Position numbers and translations under genes: made by a program. This document shows, piece by piece, positions 1 through 8,876 of a stretch of 64,000 bases of DNA; the stretch's first letter is position 1; every line of letters begins with the position of its first letter. A model generated the notes under the pieces. The model had not been told where the DNA came from and ran no database searches. It worked only from the letters and a program-made list of their open reading frames with translations. The DNA comes from Pricia antarctica. Lineage in GTDB: Bacteria; Bacteroidota; Bacteroidia; Flavobacteriales; Flavobacteriaceae. The stretch covers positions 310,001 to 374,000 of the forward strand of contig NZ_FNAO01000003.1 of NCBI RefSeq assembly GCF_900101815.1, in the 5' to 3' direction.

Positions 1-527
1 AGAATATCCTATTTATAGCCGGGGGCGCGTTTGATGGTATCGAACGGGCCATCACCAAACGCCTAAATATGCAGGCCGTGGGCTATAGTGCTTCCAAGGC
101 GGATGAACAACTGGATCAGAACAACATCCTGCAATATATTATTCCCAAGGATTTAAAGGAATTCGGACTTATCCCCGAAATTATCGGAAGACTTCCTGTC
201 TTGACCCACATGAATCCCTTAGACGAAGAAACCCTTCGCGCCATTCTGACCGAACCGAAAAACGCCATTATCAAACAGTACGAAAAGCTGTTCGCCATGG
301 ACGATATCAGCTTTACCATTACCGATCAGGCGCTGGATTATATTGTAAAAAAAGCCATAGAATACAAGTTGGGAGCTAGGGGCTTACGATCGCTTTGCGA
401 AGCTATTTTCACCGATGCCATGTTCGAAATGCCCAGTACCGATGACACCGAATTCAAGGTGACCAAGCCTTATGCCGAAGATAAACTATCGTATGAAACG
501 ATCAAGAAGTTAAAGGCTGTTTCCTGA
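1..527 (+). CDS. clpX: ATP-dependent Clp protease ATP-binding subunit ClpX (3' part)
   Basis: The gene enters from the left edge; the first complete codon is at position 3 and the stop is at 525-527. The visible 174 residues are the end of the AAA+ large domain and the small domain of ClpX, the hexameric unfoldase that feeds substrates to ClpP. Seen: the stretch FIAGGAFDGIE, the box with IPEIIGRLPV that carries the arginine finger, and the sensor-2 motif GARGLR. The N-terminal zinc-binding domain and Walker motifs are outside the window. The C-terminus has the short acidic tail usual in the family. A bidirectional hairpin terminator follows at 610-635, before the convergent hydrolase gene. 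Confidence 0.95.
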   Translation, partial: NILFIAGGAFDGIERAITKRLNMQAVGYSASKADEQLDQNNILQYIIPKDLKEFGLIPEIIGRLPVLTHMNPLDEETLRAILTEPKNAIIKQYEKLFAMDDISFTITDQALDYIVKKAIEYKLGARGLRSLCEAIFTDAMFEMPSTDDTEFKVTKPYAEDKLSYETIKKLKAVS

Positions 528-532
528 TATCG

Positions 533-571
533 GGCTGTGGGCTGTGGGCTGTGGGCTGTGGGCTGTGGGCT
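533..571. repeat. 7-bp tandem repeat, five copies
   Basis: Five exact copies of GGCTGTG plus a partial sixth (GGCT) start six bases after the clpX stop codon. The array sits in a convergent gene junction just before a hairpin terminator. A similar array of an unrelated 8-mer lies at 49431-49474, also in a convergent junction. No coding role is possible here. Confidence 0.95.
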
Positions 572-609
572 AAAAGTTCAGAAAAAACTCCCGAAACAAA
601 GTATCAAAA

Positions 610-635
610 AAAAAGCGGTATCTACACCGCTTTTT
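610..635. terminator. bidirectional hairpin terminator
   Basis: A perfect 10-bp stem (AAAAAGCGGT at 610-619 with ACCGCTTTTT at 626-635) with A- and T-rich flanks works in both directions. It encloses the stop codon (622-624) of the minus-strand hydrolase gene and also ends clpX transcription. Confidence 0.85.
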
Positions 636-1185
636 CCTTTTGAATCGTTTTGGTTATTTGAGTTACCGATTGCAACAGATCCAAACAGACTTTTTGGATA
701 ACCTTTTCGTCGGTGTACATGTTGTGCCCAAATCCCTTGATCAACTCCCCTTTCACACCTGCTTCATCGTACCAAACGGATTTGGGGCGGTAGATGTCGT
801 TATCCCCGAATAAGGTAGTGGTAGGGCATTCAGGGCTTTTGGTCTCGATGCGGATGCGGGTCGATGAAACCGTATATAACGATTTCATAGGCAGCCCCAT
901 AAGATTAGCCTTCCAAGCAACCGTACCCCCCGTGCTAAAACCTAAATAGTGGGCCGGTTCAGTTTCCCTTTTTAAAAGATGCGTAGCGGCAGTCTCTATA
1001 CCTCCATTTTCGAAGGCCTGATGAATATTTTTTTCTGTATGTATCACCACGTCTAAATGGGCCAATTGCTGGCAATCATAAAAAGTGATGTCGAAGTATT
1101 GTTGTAGATATCCCAGATAAGAAGTAATCCAGAGTCCTTTTTTCACGCCCCACATATCTGAGACGATTACAAGTCTTTCTGCCAT
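622..1185 (-). CDS. alpha/beta hydrolase-like protein
   Basis: A 187-residue protein with features of the alpha/beta-hydrolase fold. The nucleophile-elbow motif GFSTGG (G-x-S-x-G) is near residue 93, a likely acid is in the loop FGDNDIYR, and a candidate catalytic histidine is in GFGHNMYTD near the C-terminus. It is short for the family, so the lid domain is missing or minimal. There is no signal peptide, so it is probably cytoplasmic. The substrate cannot be read from the sequence. It lies downstream of, and on the same strand as, the GH3-like gene, 74 bp away, and may be co-transcribed with it. The fold assignment rests on motifs only. Confidence 0.65.
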   Translation of the reverse strand: MAERLVIVSDMWGVKKGLWITSYLGYLQQYFDITFYDCQQLAHLDVVIHTEKNIHQAFENGGIETAATHLLKRETEPAHYLGFSTGGTVAWKANLMGLPMKSLYTVSSTRIRIETKSPECPTTTLFGDNDIYRPKSVWYDEAGVKGELIKGFGHNMYTDEKVIQKVCLDLLQSVTQITKTIQKEKAV

Positions 1186-1259
1186 AATGATAAGTTTAAA
1201 TTAGTTGTTCGGTTAAGTACGAGCAACTAATCTCTACATTTAGCTACAAATATCCACAA

Positions 1260-2810
1260 TTATTTGTTCATATGAAGCAATTCTTCGATGTAGTCCCGTT
1301 TATTGGACAATCTTGGAATTTTATGTTGCCCACCCAGCTTATCCTTAGATTTCAACCAATCATAAAAAAGTTGCTGCCGCGCCACATGTACGATAGGCAT
1401 TTTCAAGGTGATGTTATTGTATCGTTTCGCCTCATAATCCGAATTAAGGGCTTTTAGGGCATTGTCGAACATTTCGATAAAATAATCGGTATCCTCGGGC
1501 GGTCTTCGGAACTCGATGATCCATTCATGGGCGCCTTTTTCAGTGCCTTTCATAAATATGGGTCCGGCAGTGTAATCCTTGATTTCCGCACCGGTTTTTT
1601 GGCAGACCCTTTTTAAAGCCTCTTCTGCGTTTTCGATGATGAGCTCTTCGCCAAATACGTTGATATGATGTTTGGTCCGGCCCGTCACCTTTATTCGATA
1701 GGGATCGGTCGAGGTGAATCGGACGGTATCACCGATCTGATACCGCCAAAGTCCGGCATTGGTCGTAATGATAATCGCGTAGTTCGTTTGTATCTGTACC
1801 TCCCAAAGCGGAATCGCTTGCTGCCCATCGGTACCGAAATCGGTCATGGGAATGAATTCATAGAAAATGCCATAATCGAGCATCAACAGTAATTCATCGG
1901 AATTGTTCCGGTCTTGAATGGCAAAAAACCCTTCAGAAGCGTTATAAATTTCGTAATACCTGAAATTTTTGCGCGGAAACAGTTTGCGATATTGTTCTTT
2001 GTAGGGATTAAAATTTACCCCTCCGTGAAAATAGACCTCGAGGTTTTCCCAGACCTGAAAAATATGATCCTTTCCGGTTTCCTCGATAATCTGGTTGAGC
2101 AACACCAACATCCATGAGGGAACGCCGGCCAAGCTGGTTACGTTTTCTTGGGTGCTTTCGTGAATTATGGCCTTCAATTTGCTTTCCCATTCGCTCATCA
2201 AAGAAACCTTACTGCTCGGCGTACTGCTGAATTCGGCCCATAGCGGCATGTTATCGATTAAAATAGCGGACAGGTCGCCAAAGAACGAGCCATTATCTTC
2301 ATACAGTTCCTTGCTTCCCCCAAGACGAAGGCTTTTCCCTAAAAAAAGCTGTGAATTTTCGTTGTTGTTCAGGTATAGACAAAGTAGGTCTTTGGCAGAT
2401 TTATAATGGCAGTCTTCCAAGGACTCGGAACTTACGGGAATAAATTTACTTTTCGCATCGGTAGTACCGCTACTTTTTGCGAACCATTTGATAGATGTTG
2501 GCCAAAACAGGTTCTGTTCGCCGCGGCGCGTCCGTTCAATAATGGGCTGTATATCTTCGTACGATACGATGGGTACCCGAGATCGAAAGGTAGTGTAATT
2601 CGCAATGCTTTGGAATTCGTACTTTCTGCCGATTTCGGTATCCTCGGCAATCTCAAGCAATTGTTGTAATACCTCTTCTTGCACCTCAGCGGGATACTTC
2701 AAAAAAAGCTCTATCTGATGAAAGCGCTTTTTCAGCAGCCATGACGCTATGGAATTAACTATGGGTATCGGCATTTTTTTGGATATCTTTGAATGAAGTC
2801 GTTTGGACAT
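1260..2810 (-). CDS. GH3 auxin-responsive-promoter family protein (acyl-adenylating enzyme-like)
   Basis: A 516-residue protein of the GH3 family, full length for bacterial members. GH3 enzymes belong to the adenylate-forming superfamily; plant members conjugate amino acids to jasmonate or auxin, while the bacterial substrate is generally unknown. Seen: the phosphate-binding-loop region KWFAKSSGTTDAKSKFIPVS near residues 108-127, the central segment YNASEGFFAIQD, and the adenylate-binding segment TTNAGLWRYQIGDTVRFT followed by the hinge region VTGRTKHHINVFGEELI. No membrane segment or signal peptide is present. It is upstream of the alpha/beta hydrolase gene on the same strand, so a two-gene unit is possible. 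Confidence 0.88.
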   Translation of the reverse strand: MSKRLHSKISKKMPIPIVNSIASWLLKKRFHQIELFLKYPAEVQEEVLQQLLEIAEDTEIGRKYEFQSIANYTTFRSRVPIVSYEDIQPIIERTRRGEQNLFWPTSIKWFAKSSGTTDAKSKFIPVSSESLEDCHYKSAKDLLCLYLNNNENSQLFLGKSLRLGGSKELYEDNGSFFGDLSAILIDNMPLWAEFSSTPSSKVSLMSEWESKLKAIIHESTQENVTSLAGVPSWMLVLLNQIIEETGKDHIFQVWENLEVYFHGGVNFNPYKEQYRKLFPRKNFRYYEIYNASEGFFAIQDRNNSDELLLMLDYGIFYEFIPMTDFGTDGQQAIPLWEVQIQTNYAIIITTNAGLWRYQIGDTVRFTSTDPYRIKVTGRTKHHINVFGEELIIENAEEALKRVCQKTGAEIKDYTAGPIFMKGTEKGAHEWIIEFRRPPEDTDYFIEMFDNALKALNSDYEAKRYNNITLKMPIVHVARQQLFYDWLKSKDKLGGQHKIPRLSNKRDYIEELLHMNK

Positions 2811-2998
2811 TTTCTTTTACCTGCGATTCACATTTTTCACCCTAATTTTGTCTTTTCTAAGTCCCCTAGCTCTGGCTACGCACTGAAAAATGACTTCATT
2901 AGGGCAAAAAAGCCGAACATGTCGGTTCCAAAAAATACATCTAAACGACTTCACCGCCTAAAATAGGTTTTAAAAATATCATTTTCAAATTTGAAAAC

Positions 2999-3793
2999 AT
3001 GCAATACGAAGGTGTACTTCGAAAAATGAGAACGGAAATAGGACATCCTATTCAATATTATATGCTCTTTGAGGATGATTTTCTGAACGTGAATCAAGTA
3101 CTCGACAAGACGCTGACGATCCATTTCATCAAATATCAATGCCTGAACTGCGGTGAAAACCGACCGATCTATCGACAGGGGTTCTGTAAAAGCTGTTTTT
3201 TCGATACCCCCTCCGCAGGCGACTGGATCATGCGCCCCGAACTAAGCACCGCGCATTTGGATAAGGAAGATAGAAATCTCGAATACGAAAAAAAAGTACA
3301 GCTGCAGCCCCATATCGTCTATCTGGCCAACTCGAGCAACATTAAGGTAGGCGTTACCCGAAAAACCCAAGTACCTACCCGATGGATCGACCAAGGTGCC
3401 CATGAGGCCATTGAAATCGTTGAGACCCCCAATCGGTATCTGGCGGGCATTACCGAGGTTGCCCTAAAAGATCATGTCGGCGATAAAACGAATTGGCGGA
3501 AAATGTTGACCAACGATGTTGATGATAAAGATTTGGTCGAGTGGCGCAACACCCTGAAACCTTATATTCCCGATGAAGCCATAGATTACTTTATCGCATC
3601 GAATTCGGAGACCAATCTCGAATTCCCCGTACTCCGATATCCTAAAAAGGTTAAAAGTCTTAATTTGGATAAAAACCCTGAGTATTCCGGGGTATTGAAA
3701 GGCATTAAGGGCCAGTACTTCATTTTTGAAGATGACACCGTTTTTAATGTTCGGGGTAGCGAGGGATATTATGTAGGGCTGGAAATTCAATAG
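2999..3793 (+). CDS. DUF2797 family protein
   Basis: A 264-residue cytoplasmic protein matching the DUF2797 family. A zinc-ribbon-like pair CLNCGENRP and GFCKSCF lies at about residues 47-66. After it comes VYLANSSNIKVGVTRKTQVPTRW, whose 'VYLA…IKVG' pattern is reminiscent of the first strands of GIY-YIG-type nuclease folds; that resemblance is my inference. The function of the family is unknown to me. The start at 2999 is the first ATG after an AT-rich leader, and the protein begins immediately with family-like sequence. Confidence 0.75.
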   Translation: MQYEGVLRKMRTEIGHPIQYYMLFEDDFLNVNQVLDKTLTIHFIKYQCLNCGENRPIYRQGFCKSCFFDTPSAGDWIMRPELSTAHLDKEDRNLEYEKKVQLQPHIVYLANSSNIKVGVTRKTQVPTRWIDQGAHEAIEIVETPNRYLAGITEVALKDHVGDKTNWRKMLTNDVDDKDLVEWRNTLKPYIPDEAIDYFIASNSETNLEFPVLRYPKKVKSLNLDKNPEYSGVLKGIKGQYFIFEDDTVFNVRGSEGYYVGLEIQ

Positions 3794-4110
3794 AGGAAAT
3801 CGCTACTCCCAAATCCCGAAAACTTGGTCTCCGCAAGATTCAATTACTGTTATCTTAAAATCGTTGCTTAATCCAGTTCGTCTTTCGCGGTATTCCGTCG
3901 TTTAAAAATATTGTCGTGGCTGCGGCTGGGCAATGACTTTTGCCTAGAGCCGACACAAAATAGACGTTTGCCCTAAGCGCCATTTTAGCTTTAACGTAAC
4001 ACTTTTGGATTAATGGTACGCGTCGGTTTGAAGAAATACAATTCAATCGCTTTGCATCAAAGATCCTTATCAATTTACACTATATTTATTTTTTAATAAA
4101 ATCCATCGTC
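3794..4110. other. 317-bp intergenic region, no gene recognised
   Basis: The region lies between the DUF2797 gene and the oxidoreductase gene, both on the plus strand. It includes a 72-codon minus-strand open frame (3855-4073) whose translation has no recognisable family features. The last 60 bases are very AT-rich and presumably hold the oxidoreductase promoter, but no convincing TTTG / TAnnTTTG pair at normal spacing was found. Confidence 0.5.
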
Positions 4111-5106
4111 ATGAACCACGTAATACACCTCAAAAGAAGACCCAAAGGAAAACCGCAACTTGAAGATTTCGAATTTGTCGAAGAACAAAAACCGAAACCA
4201 AAGGATGGTGAAATTTTACTCAAGACCAAATATGTTTCCGTCGACCCCTATTTACGTGGCAGGATGCGCGACCAAGAATCGTACATTCCACCTTTTGAAT
4301 TGAACGAACCCATAGAATCGGGAATCATAGCCGAAGTCGTGGCTTCGAACAACGACCATTTTAAGGAAGGTGATTTCATCAATGGGATGCTGAAATGGAA
4401 AGAATTCCAGATATCGATGGGGAATGGTTTAAATAAGGTCGACCCCGACAAAGTATCACTTTCCGCCTATCTCGGTATTTTGGGGCTTACAGGACTCACG
4501 GCCTACATAAGTTTAGATAAGATAGGAAACTTGAAAGAAGGCGAAACCTTATTAGTTTCAGGTGCTTCTGGTGCCGTAGGCAGTACCGTCGGTCAAATTG
4601 GAAAGATAAAGGGTTGTCATGTTGTTGGTATCGCCGGCACGGATGAAAAATTAAAACTGATGAAAGAGAAGTTCGGTTTTGATAAAGGCATTAACTACAA
4701 AACTACCGATGATATGAAAAAGGCTATTGGCGACGCCTGCCCCAATGGAGTGGATGTCTATTTCGATAATGTCGGCGGTGAAATTCTCGATGCGGCGATG
4801 GATAATATCAATAAAAACGGTCGGGTTATCAACTGCGGTGCCATTTCACTGTACAATGAGACCGATGTACCGACCGGCCCACGATATGAGGGTATCATGG
4901 TCAGAAAAACGGTACTGATGCAAGGCTTTCTGGTACGCGACCATGCTACGGAATTCGGACCTGCCACGAAACAATTGGAGCAATGGCTGAACGTGGGTAA
5001 ATTAACTTACGAGGAAACTATTGTTGAAGGTTTTAAGAATATTCCCCAAGCGTTTTTAAATCTGTTCGAAGGAAAAAACAAAGGGAAGATGGTGGTGAAA
5101 ATATAA
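4111..5106 (+). CDS. NADP-dependent oxidoreductase, zinc-free MDR family
   Basis: A 331-residue medium-chain dehydrogenase/reductase of the zinc-independent leukotriene-B4-dehydrogenase/CurA-like subgroup. These enzymes use NADPH to reduce activated double bonds of enones and related aldehydes. Seen: an N-terminal GroES-like domain with VSVDPYLRGRM, then the Rossmann motif SGASGAVGS near residues 150-158, followed by VGIAGTDEK for the NADP phosphate site and the family segment YFDNVGGE. No catalytic-zinc or structural-zinc cysteine set is present. The gene is monocistronic and its end faces the AsmA-like gene across a hairpin at 5148-5192. Confidence 0.9.
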   Translation: MNHVIHLKRRPKGKPQLEDFEFVEEQKPKPKDGEILLKTKYVSVDPYLRGRMRDQESYIPPFELNEPIESGIIAEVVASNNDHFKEGDFINGMLKWKEFQISMGNGLNKVDPDKVSLSAYLGILGLTGLTAYISLDKIGNLKEGETLLVSGASGAVGSTVGQIGKIKGCHVVGIAGTDEKLKLMKEKFGFDKGINYKTTDDMKKAIGDACPNGVDVYFDNVGGEILDAAMDNINKNGRVINCGAISLYNETDVPTGPRYEGIMVRKTVLMQGFLVRDHATEFGPATKQLEQWLNVGKLTYEETIVEGFKNIPQAFLNLFEGKNKGKMVVKI

Positions 5107-5147
5107 AAATTCCTAGTACTAAGTACCAAATTCCAAAAAATTTATAG

Positions 5148-5192
5148 CCGACCTGCAAGGTTCCGCCTTTGGCGGGAAACTTTGCAGGTCGG
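5148..5192. repeat. long hairpin with ACCTGCAAGG arms
   Basis: The arms CCGACCTGCAAGG-TT (5148-5162) and AAACTTTGCAGGTCGG (5177-5192) pair almost perfectly. An inner CCGCC/GGCGG stem closes on a TTT loop. It sits between convergent genes and could act as a bidirectional terminator. A fragment CCTGCAAGGTT recurs at 63360-63370, so this may be a dispersed repeat family rather than a locus-specific terminator. Confidence 0.8.
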
Positions 5193-5199
5193 TGGGGTT

Positions 5200-7926
5200 C
5201 TAATTGGATTTATCCTTCTTTTTGCCCCCGAGTAAACCCCCTAAAATATCCTTAGCTTTTTCCTTGGCAACGTCTTCCTCTTTTTTCGGGGTTATTGAAT
5301 CGGTCTTTGCTGGCACGGAATCCTTTTTCTTGCTGCCCAACAGATCGCCCAGTATTTCTTTGGCATCCTGGTTTTTGGTGGAATCTTTCTCTGATTTATT
5401 TCCTCCGAGGGCATCACCGATCAAATCTTTGACCTTATCCTTGCCTTTATTGACGAGTTTCTGCTTTTGGATTTCGACCAGTTTGCCGGTCAAGCTTTTC
5501 ACACCCGATGTCAAATCGGTGGTGACGTTGGGGCTGGAATAGTTACCGCCGATACCGGCAGTTACCGGAATAGTCAGATTCTCTAAATCGTCTTCCCCAA
5601 TTTGGGACAATAATTTGTTCACTTCGCCACCCAGATATTTTGCGGGCACGTCCATGGTCACTTTATAGTCCAGCTTTTTATCAAAAGTATGGTTTCCGCC
5701 GATGTTGATGGCGATATCCTTATAATTTATAGTAAAGGGTTCTACGGAAACCAATCCGTTTTCAAAGGACATTTTCGTCTTCAGATCCTTTAGGTCCAGC
5801 TGGTTCAAGTCGATAAAACTGAGCTTACTGTCCAAAGCCGACAATAGCGGGGCCCTTTCGGTATCTATTTTCTCGGTCATGATGTTTGCTAAAATTTTTC
5901 CGCTCAAGGTCATCAGTTCGGGCACCAGGTCGTCGGTCAAATTTCCGGAAAGCGAAATATCAGAGTTGAGTTTCCCCTGCAATATCTGTGCAATCGGTGC
6001 CAGTGACTTAAATAGCTCCAAGGATTTGAAAGTTTCGCTGATTTGCAGTTGGCTCATATCGAGCTTCATACGAAAGGTCGGGGTTTCCTGTTTGGTCGAA
6101 ACCTCGCCGTTGAAGGCCATTTTTCCGTCGAAAATGGAAGAGGTCATGTTCGAAAGCGTTGCAGTTTCATCTTTGATACGAAGCGTTCCCTTGACATCCT
6201 TTAACGTCAAATTATCGTAAAGCACCGTATTTGCAGCGGCATTGATGGTGACATCCAAAAACGACGGAATCTTAATTTTCTCCCCTGCATTTGGCGCTTC
6301 GGGGTTGGCTTTCGGCTTTTCCGTTTTTTCTTTGGAGGATTCTTCCGTTTCCTCTACCATGAAATCGTTTAGGGCGAAGGTGTTGGAATTCAGGTCGAAA
6401 TTGCCCTTTACCTTTTCGTCGTTGAACATATAGCCCAAAAGGTTGTCGATGGTACCCTTGGCATTGAAGTCCGTTTTTCCCGTGGTGCCGTTTAGCTTTT
6501 CAAGGGTCACGGTCTTGGGATTAAAGGTGACCGCCATGGCACTTAGTTTGATCGGATTCGCAAAATCTTCTGAATTGTACTCAAAATCATCAAGGCTCAT
6601 TGTACCCTTAGTGGCGGTATTTTCATACTGCTCTTTCTCGATGGAGGCCATGTCGAAAGCCGTATTAATATCCGCGGTAAGCAATCCCTTCAAATTCAGG
6701 TCCGCAGGTACAGGATAGGCTTTAGAAACGTTGGCCAAGTTCATTTTACCGTCGATATGGGCCTTGACCTTGGTGTTTCCCATCAATTCCTTCACATTGG
6801 CCGTCATATTGAACTTGTCTTGATCAATCATGAATGCTAATTTGTCGATATCGACATAGGTATCGGCTGCGATTCCCGTGGTATTATTGATTTTGGTATC
6901 GATATGGATATTCGATACCGATTTCGGTAAATCGGGATACTTAAAAGAGGCGTTGTTTGAATTGATGTTGATCGTAAACTTGGGGATGTGGGTTTCATCA
7001 ACGATGCCATTGAATTTGCCTTCTACCACAAAATCTCCCGTAGTCTTTACATCTTCGATGTTCTTGGAATATTCCTCGGGAATGACCGCCAAAAAGTTCT
7101 TGAAATCTGAGGATGGGGTTTTAAAGCTGATATCCACTTCTTGGGTCTCATCGTCGTTCAATTTTACAAATCCGTCGAAGACCAAGGGCAACTGATTGAT
7201 AAGGGCTTCATTTTTAAGGAAAGAATATGTATTCTCCTTTAAATCGATTCCGATCAGCGCATCGAGTTGTATCTTGTTCTTGTTCAAATAATTGGTGCTA
7301 TCCATTTCAAAGGATACCAGACCGTCGGTCGTGGTCTGCAGTTCCGATTTATCGAGAGAAAGATCGCCACTACCGGTGTGCTGCATTTCAGAAATTTCAA
7401 AACGCATGCCGGCCGCCCGGTCATCATAAACAATGCGCGCATCGGAGATTTCGTAGGATTGCAGGTCGAGCATAAAGCTACTCTCGGAGGTATCTTCTTC
7501 GGGAGCTGGATCTTCACCGGTATCCAACGCCACGTCGTAACTCGCATTTTCATCGGCATCGACCGTTATGTTCAATTTGGCGCCGTCAACGATAAGACTT
7601 TTAATGCCAATCGGATCGTCAGCCCCTTTGAACAATTCCCCTATTCCCATTTTCAGGGCCACTTCCTTGGAAGCAAAAAGCGTATCACCTTCAAAGGGAG
7701 CCTTGTTAATCAAAGTAACCCCTTGAAGACTGACTTCCGCGTTCGGGAAGCTAGCGAGAAAGCTCAGGTCGGCATCCTCAAAATCGAAGGTAGCGTTCAC
7801 GTTTTGGTTGACCTTGTTCTTGATGATATCGCTGATTTTTCCTTCCAAGAAAAATGGAATGGCAATTAGGAGGGCGATGATTACCAGAACGATGATTCCT
7901 GTAATTTTTAATGCTTTATTTTTCAT
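5200..7926 (-). CDS. AsmA-like membrane-anchored protein
   Basis: A 908-residue protein with one N-terminal membrane anchor (about residues 6-28) and a long periplasmic region of beta-rich repeats typical of the AsmA family. AsmA/TamB-like proteins bridge inner and outer membranes and are linked to phospholipid or outer-membrane homeostasis. The N-terminal domain contains FDFEDADLSFLASFPNAEVS, a typical AsmA start; the AsmA C-terminal-type region covers about residues 540-830. The C-terminal 80 residues are low-complexity and charged, with three degenerate copies of a K-[DE]-[IL]-[IL]-G-x-[LA]-L-G-x-x-K unit. The gene is monocistronic. Confidence 0.85.
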   Translation of the reverse strand: MKNKALKITGIIVLVIIALLIAIPFFLEGKISDIIKNKVNQNVNATFDFEDADLSFLASFPNAEVSLQGVTLINKAPFEGDTLFASKEVALKMGIGELFKGADDPIGIKSLIVDGAKLNITVDADENASYDVALDTGEDPAPEEDTSESSFMLDLQSYEISDARIVYDDRAAGMRFEISEMQHTGSGDLSLDKSELQTTTDGLVSFEMDSTNYLNKNKIQLDALIGIDLKENTYSFLKNEALINQLPLVFDGFVKLNDDETQEVDISFKTPSSDFKNFLAVIPEEYSKNIEDVKTTGDFVVEGKFNGIVDETHIPKFTININSNNASFKYPDLPKSVSNIHIDTKINNTTGIAADTYVDIDKLAFMIDQDKFNMTANVKELMGNTKVKAHIDGKMNLANVSKAYPVPADLNLKGLLTADINTAFDMASIEKEQYENTATKGTMSLDDFEYNSEDFANPIKLSAMAVTFNPKTVTLEKLNGTTGKTDFNAKGTIDNLLGYMFNDEKVKGNFDLNSNTFALNDFMVEETEESSKEKTEKPKANPEAPNAGEKIKIPSFLDVTINAAANTVLYDNLTLKDVKGTLRIKDETATLSNMTSSIFDGKMAFNGEVSTKQETPTFRMKLDMSQLQISETFKSLELFKSLAPIAQILQGKLNSDISLSGNLTDDLVPELMTLSGKILANIMTEKIDTERAPLLSALDSKLSFIDLNQLDLKDLKTKMSFENGLVSVEPFTINYKDIAINIGGNHTFDKKLDYKVTMDVPAKYLGGEVNKLLSQIGEDDLENLTIPVTAGIGGNYSSPNVTTDLTSGVKSLTGKLVEIQKQKLVNKGKDKVKDLIGDALGGNKSEKDSTKNQDAKEILGDLLGSKKKDSVPAKTDSITPKKEEDVAKEKAKDILGGLLGGKKKDKSN

Positions 7927-8164
7927 AAAAATATATCCTATTAAAATATTCTAAAGTTGTAATGCCCAACGCAATCGAAGGGCCTATTCGCCAAACTATT
8001 CGGATGTTAGCCTATCGGCAATTTGCTATAATAGTAATGGAGATAACAAAAATGCAAATATTACATGGTGCAATTCGGTTCAAATAGTAGCTCTTTTGCA
8101 CAGATTAATGGTTTTACCTTGAATGGTAATATCCTCCGATAACAACTCCCAAACTGAGCAAATA

Positions 8165-8875
8165 TTATACCTTAAGCTCAATTTCTTCGTTAACGGCCAA
8201 TTTGAAGCGTTTTCTTAAGATATATACGAATAAATAGAGGAAAGGCGTGTCGAGAACTGCTATAAATATCTTAAAAAAGAAGCCGCTGATGACCAGACCG
8301 AGAAACATGCTCCAAGGTAATATGCCGAAAACGCAGAGCAAACCGACTACGGTAAACGTATCGATAAATTGGGATAGAAAGGTTGAACAGTTGTTGCGGA
8401 GCCATAAATACTTGCCCTTCGTCAATTTTTTCCAAAAATGGTAGATGCCGATATCGATGTACTGGGCAAAAAGATAGGCAATCATGGAGGCCAAAACCGC
8501 GACCGGCGAAAGCGCGAACACCTTGGTAAACGTGGCGTCATCGATCGGCGAAGAATCGATGGCCGGAGCCACTTCGGACACCAAAATGATAGCCATAGAG
8601 AACAGGGATGCAAAAATACCTGCGGTTACAATCTGGTTGGCCATTTTTCTGCCGTAGATTTCTGAAATCAAATCGGTAATCAAAAAGGTAACGGGATAGG
8701 GCAGAATACCTACGGAGACCTCGAACAGCGAAGCCCCAAAAATTTCGACTTTCCCAAAGGGATTCCAATAAAAAAATTTTTGAAAAATGAGATTGGAAAC
8801 CACCAATGAAGTGATGAACAGCGCCCCCAGATACAAGTAGATTTGGTAGGCTAGTTTTTGGTCTTTTAAAGTCAT
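8165..8875 (-). CDS. queuosine precursor transporter (YhhQ/VUT family)
   Basis: A 236-residue integral membrane protein with about six hydrophobic segments. It matches the YhhQ/VUT family, which imports queuosine precursors such as preQ0/preQ1 for tRNA modification. Seen: the family signature around LPYPVTFLITDLISEIYGRK (about residues 55-74) and a polar pair late in the protein (FLSQFIDTFTV). The start ATG lies one base after the sppA stop codon, so the gene is translationally close to and co-transcribed with sppA. No queuosine biosynthesis gene is in this window. Confidence 0.88.
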   Translation of the reverse strand: MTLKDQKLAYQIYLYLGALFITSLVVSNLIFQKFFYWNPFGKVEIFGASLFEVSVGILPYPVTFLITDLISEIYGRKMANQIVTAGIFASLFSMAIILVSEVAPAIDSSPIDDATFTKVFALSPVAVLASMIAYLFAQYIDIGIYHFWKKLTKGKYLWLRNNCSTFLSQFIDTFTVVGLLCVFGILPWSMFLGLVISGFFFKIFIAVLDTPFLYLFVYILRKRFKLAVNEEIELKV

Positions 8876-8876
8876 A

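Noticed and set aside
3855-4073. 72-codon minus-strand frame
   Set aside because: No family features, odd composition, and it overlaps the probable promoter region of the oxidoreductase gene.
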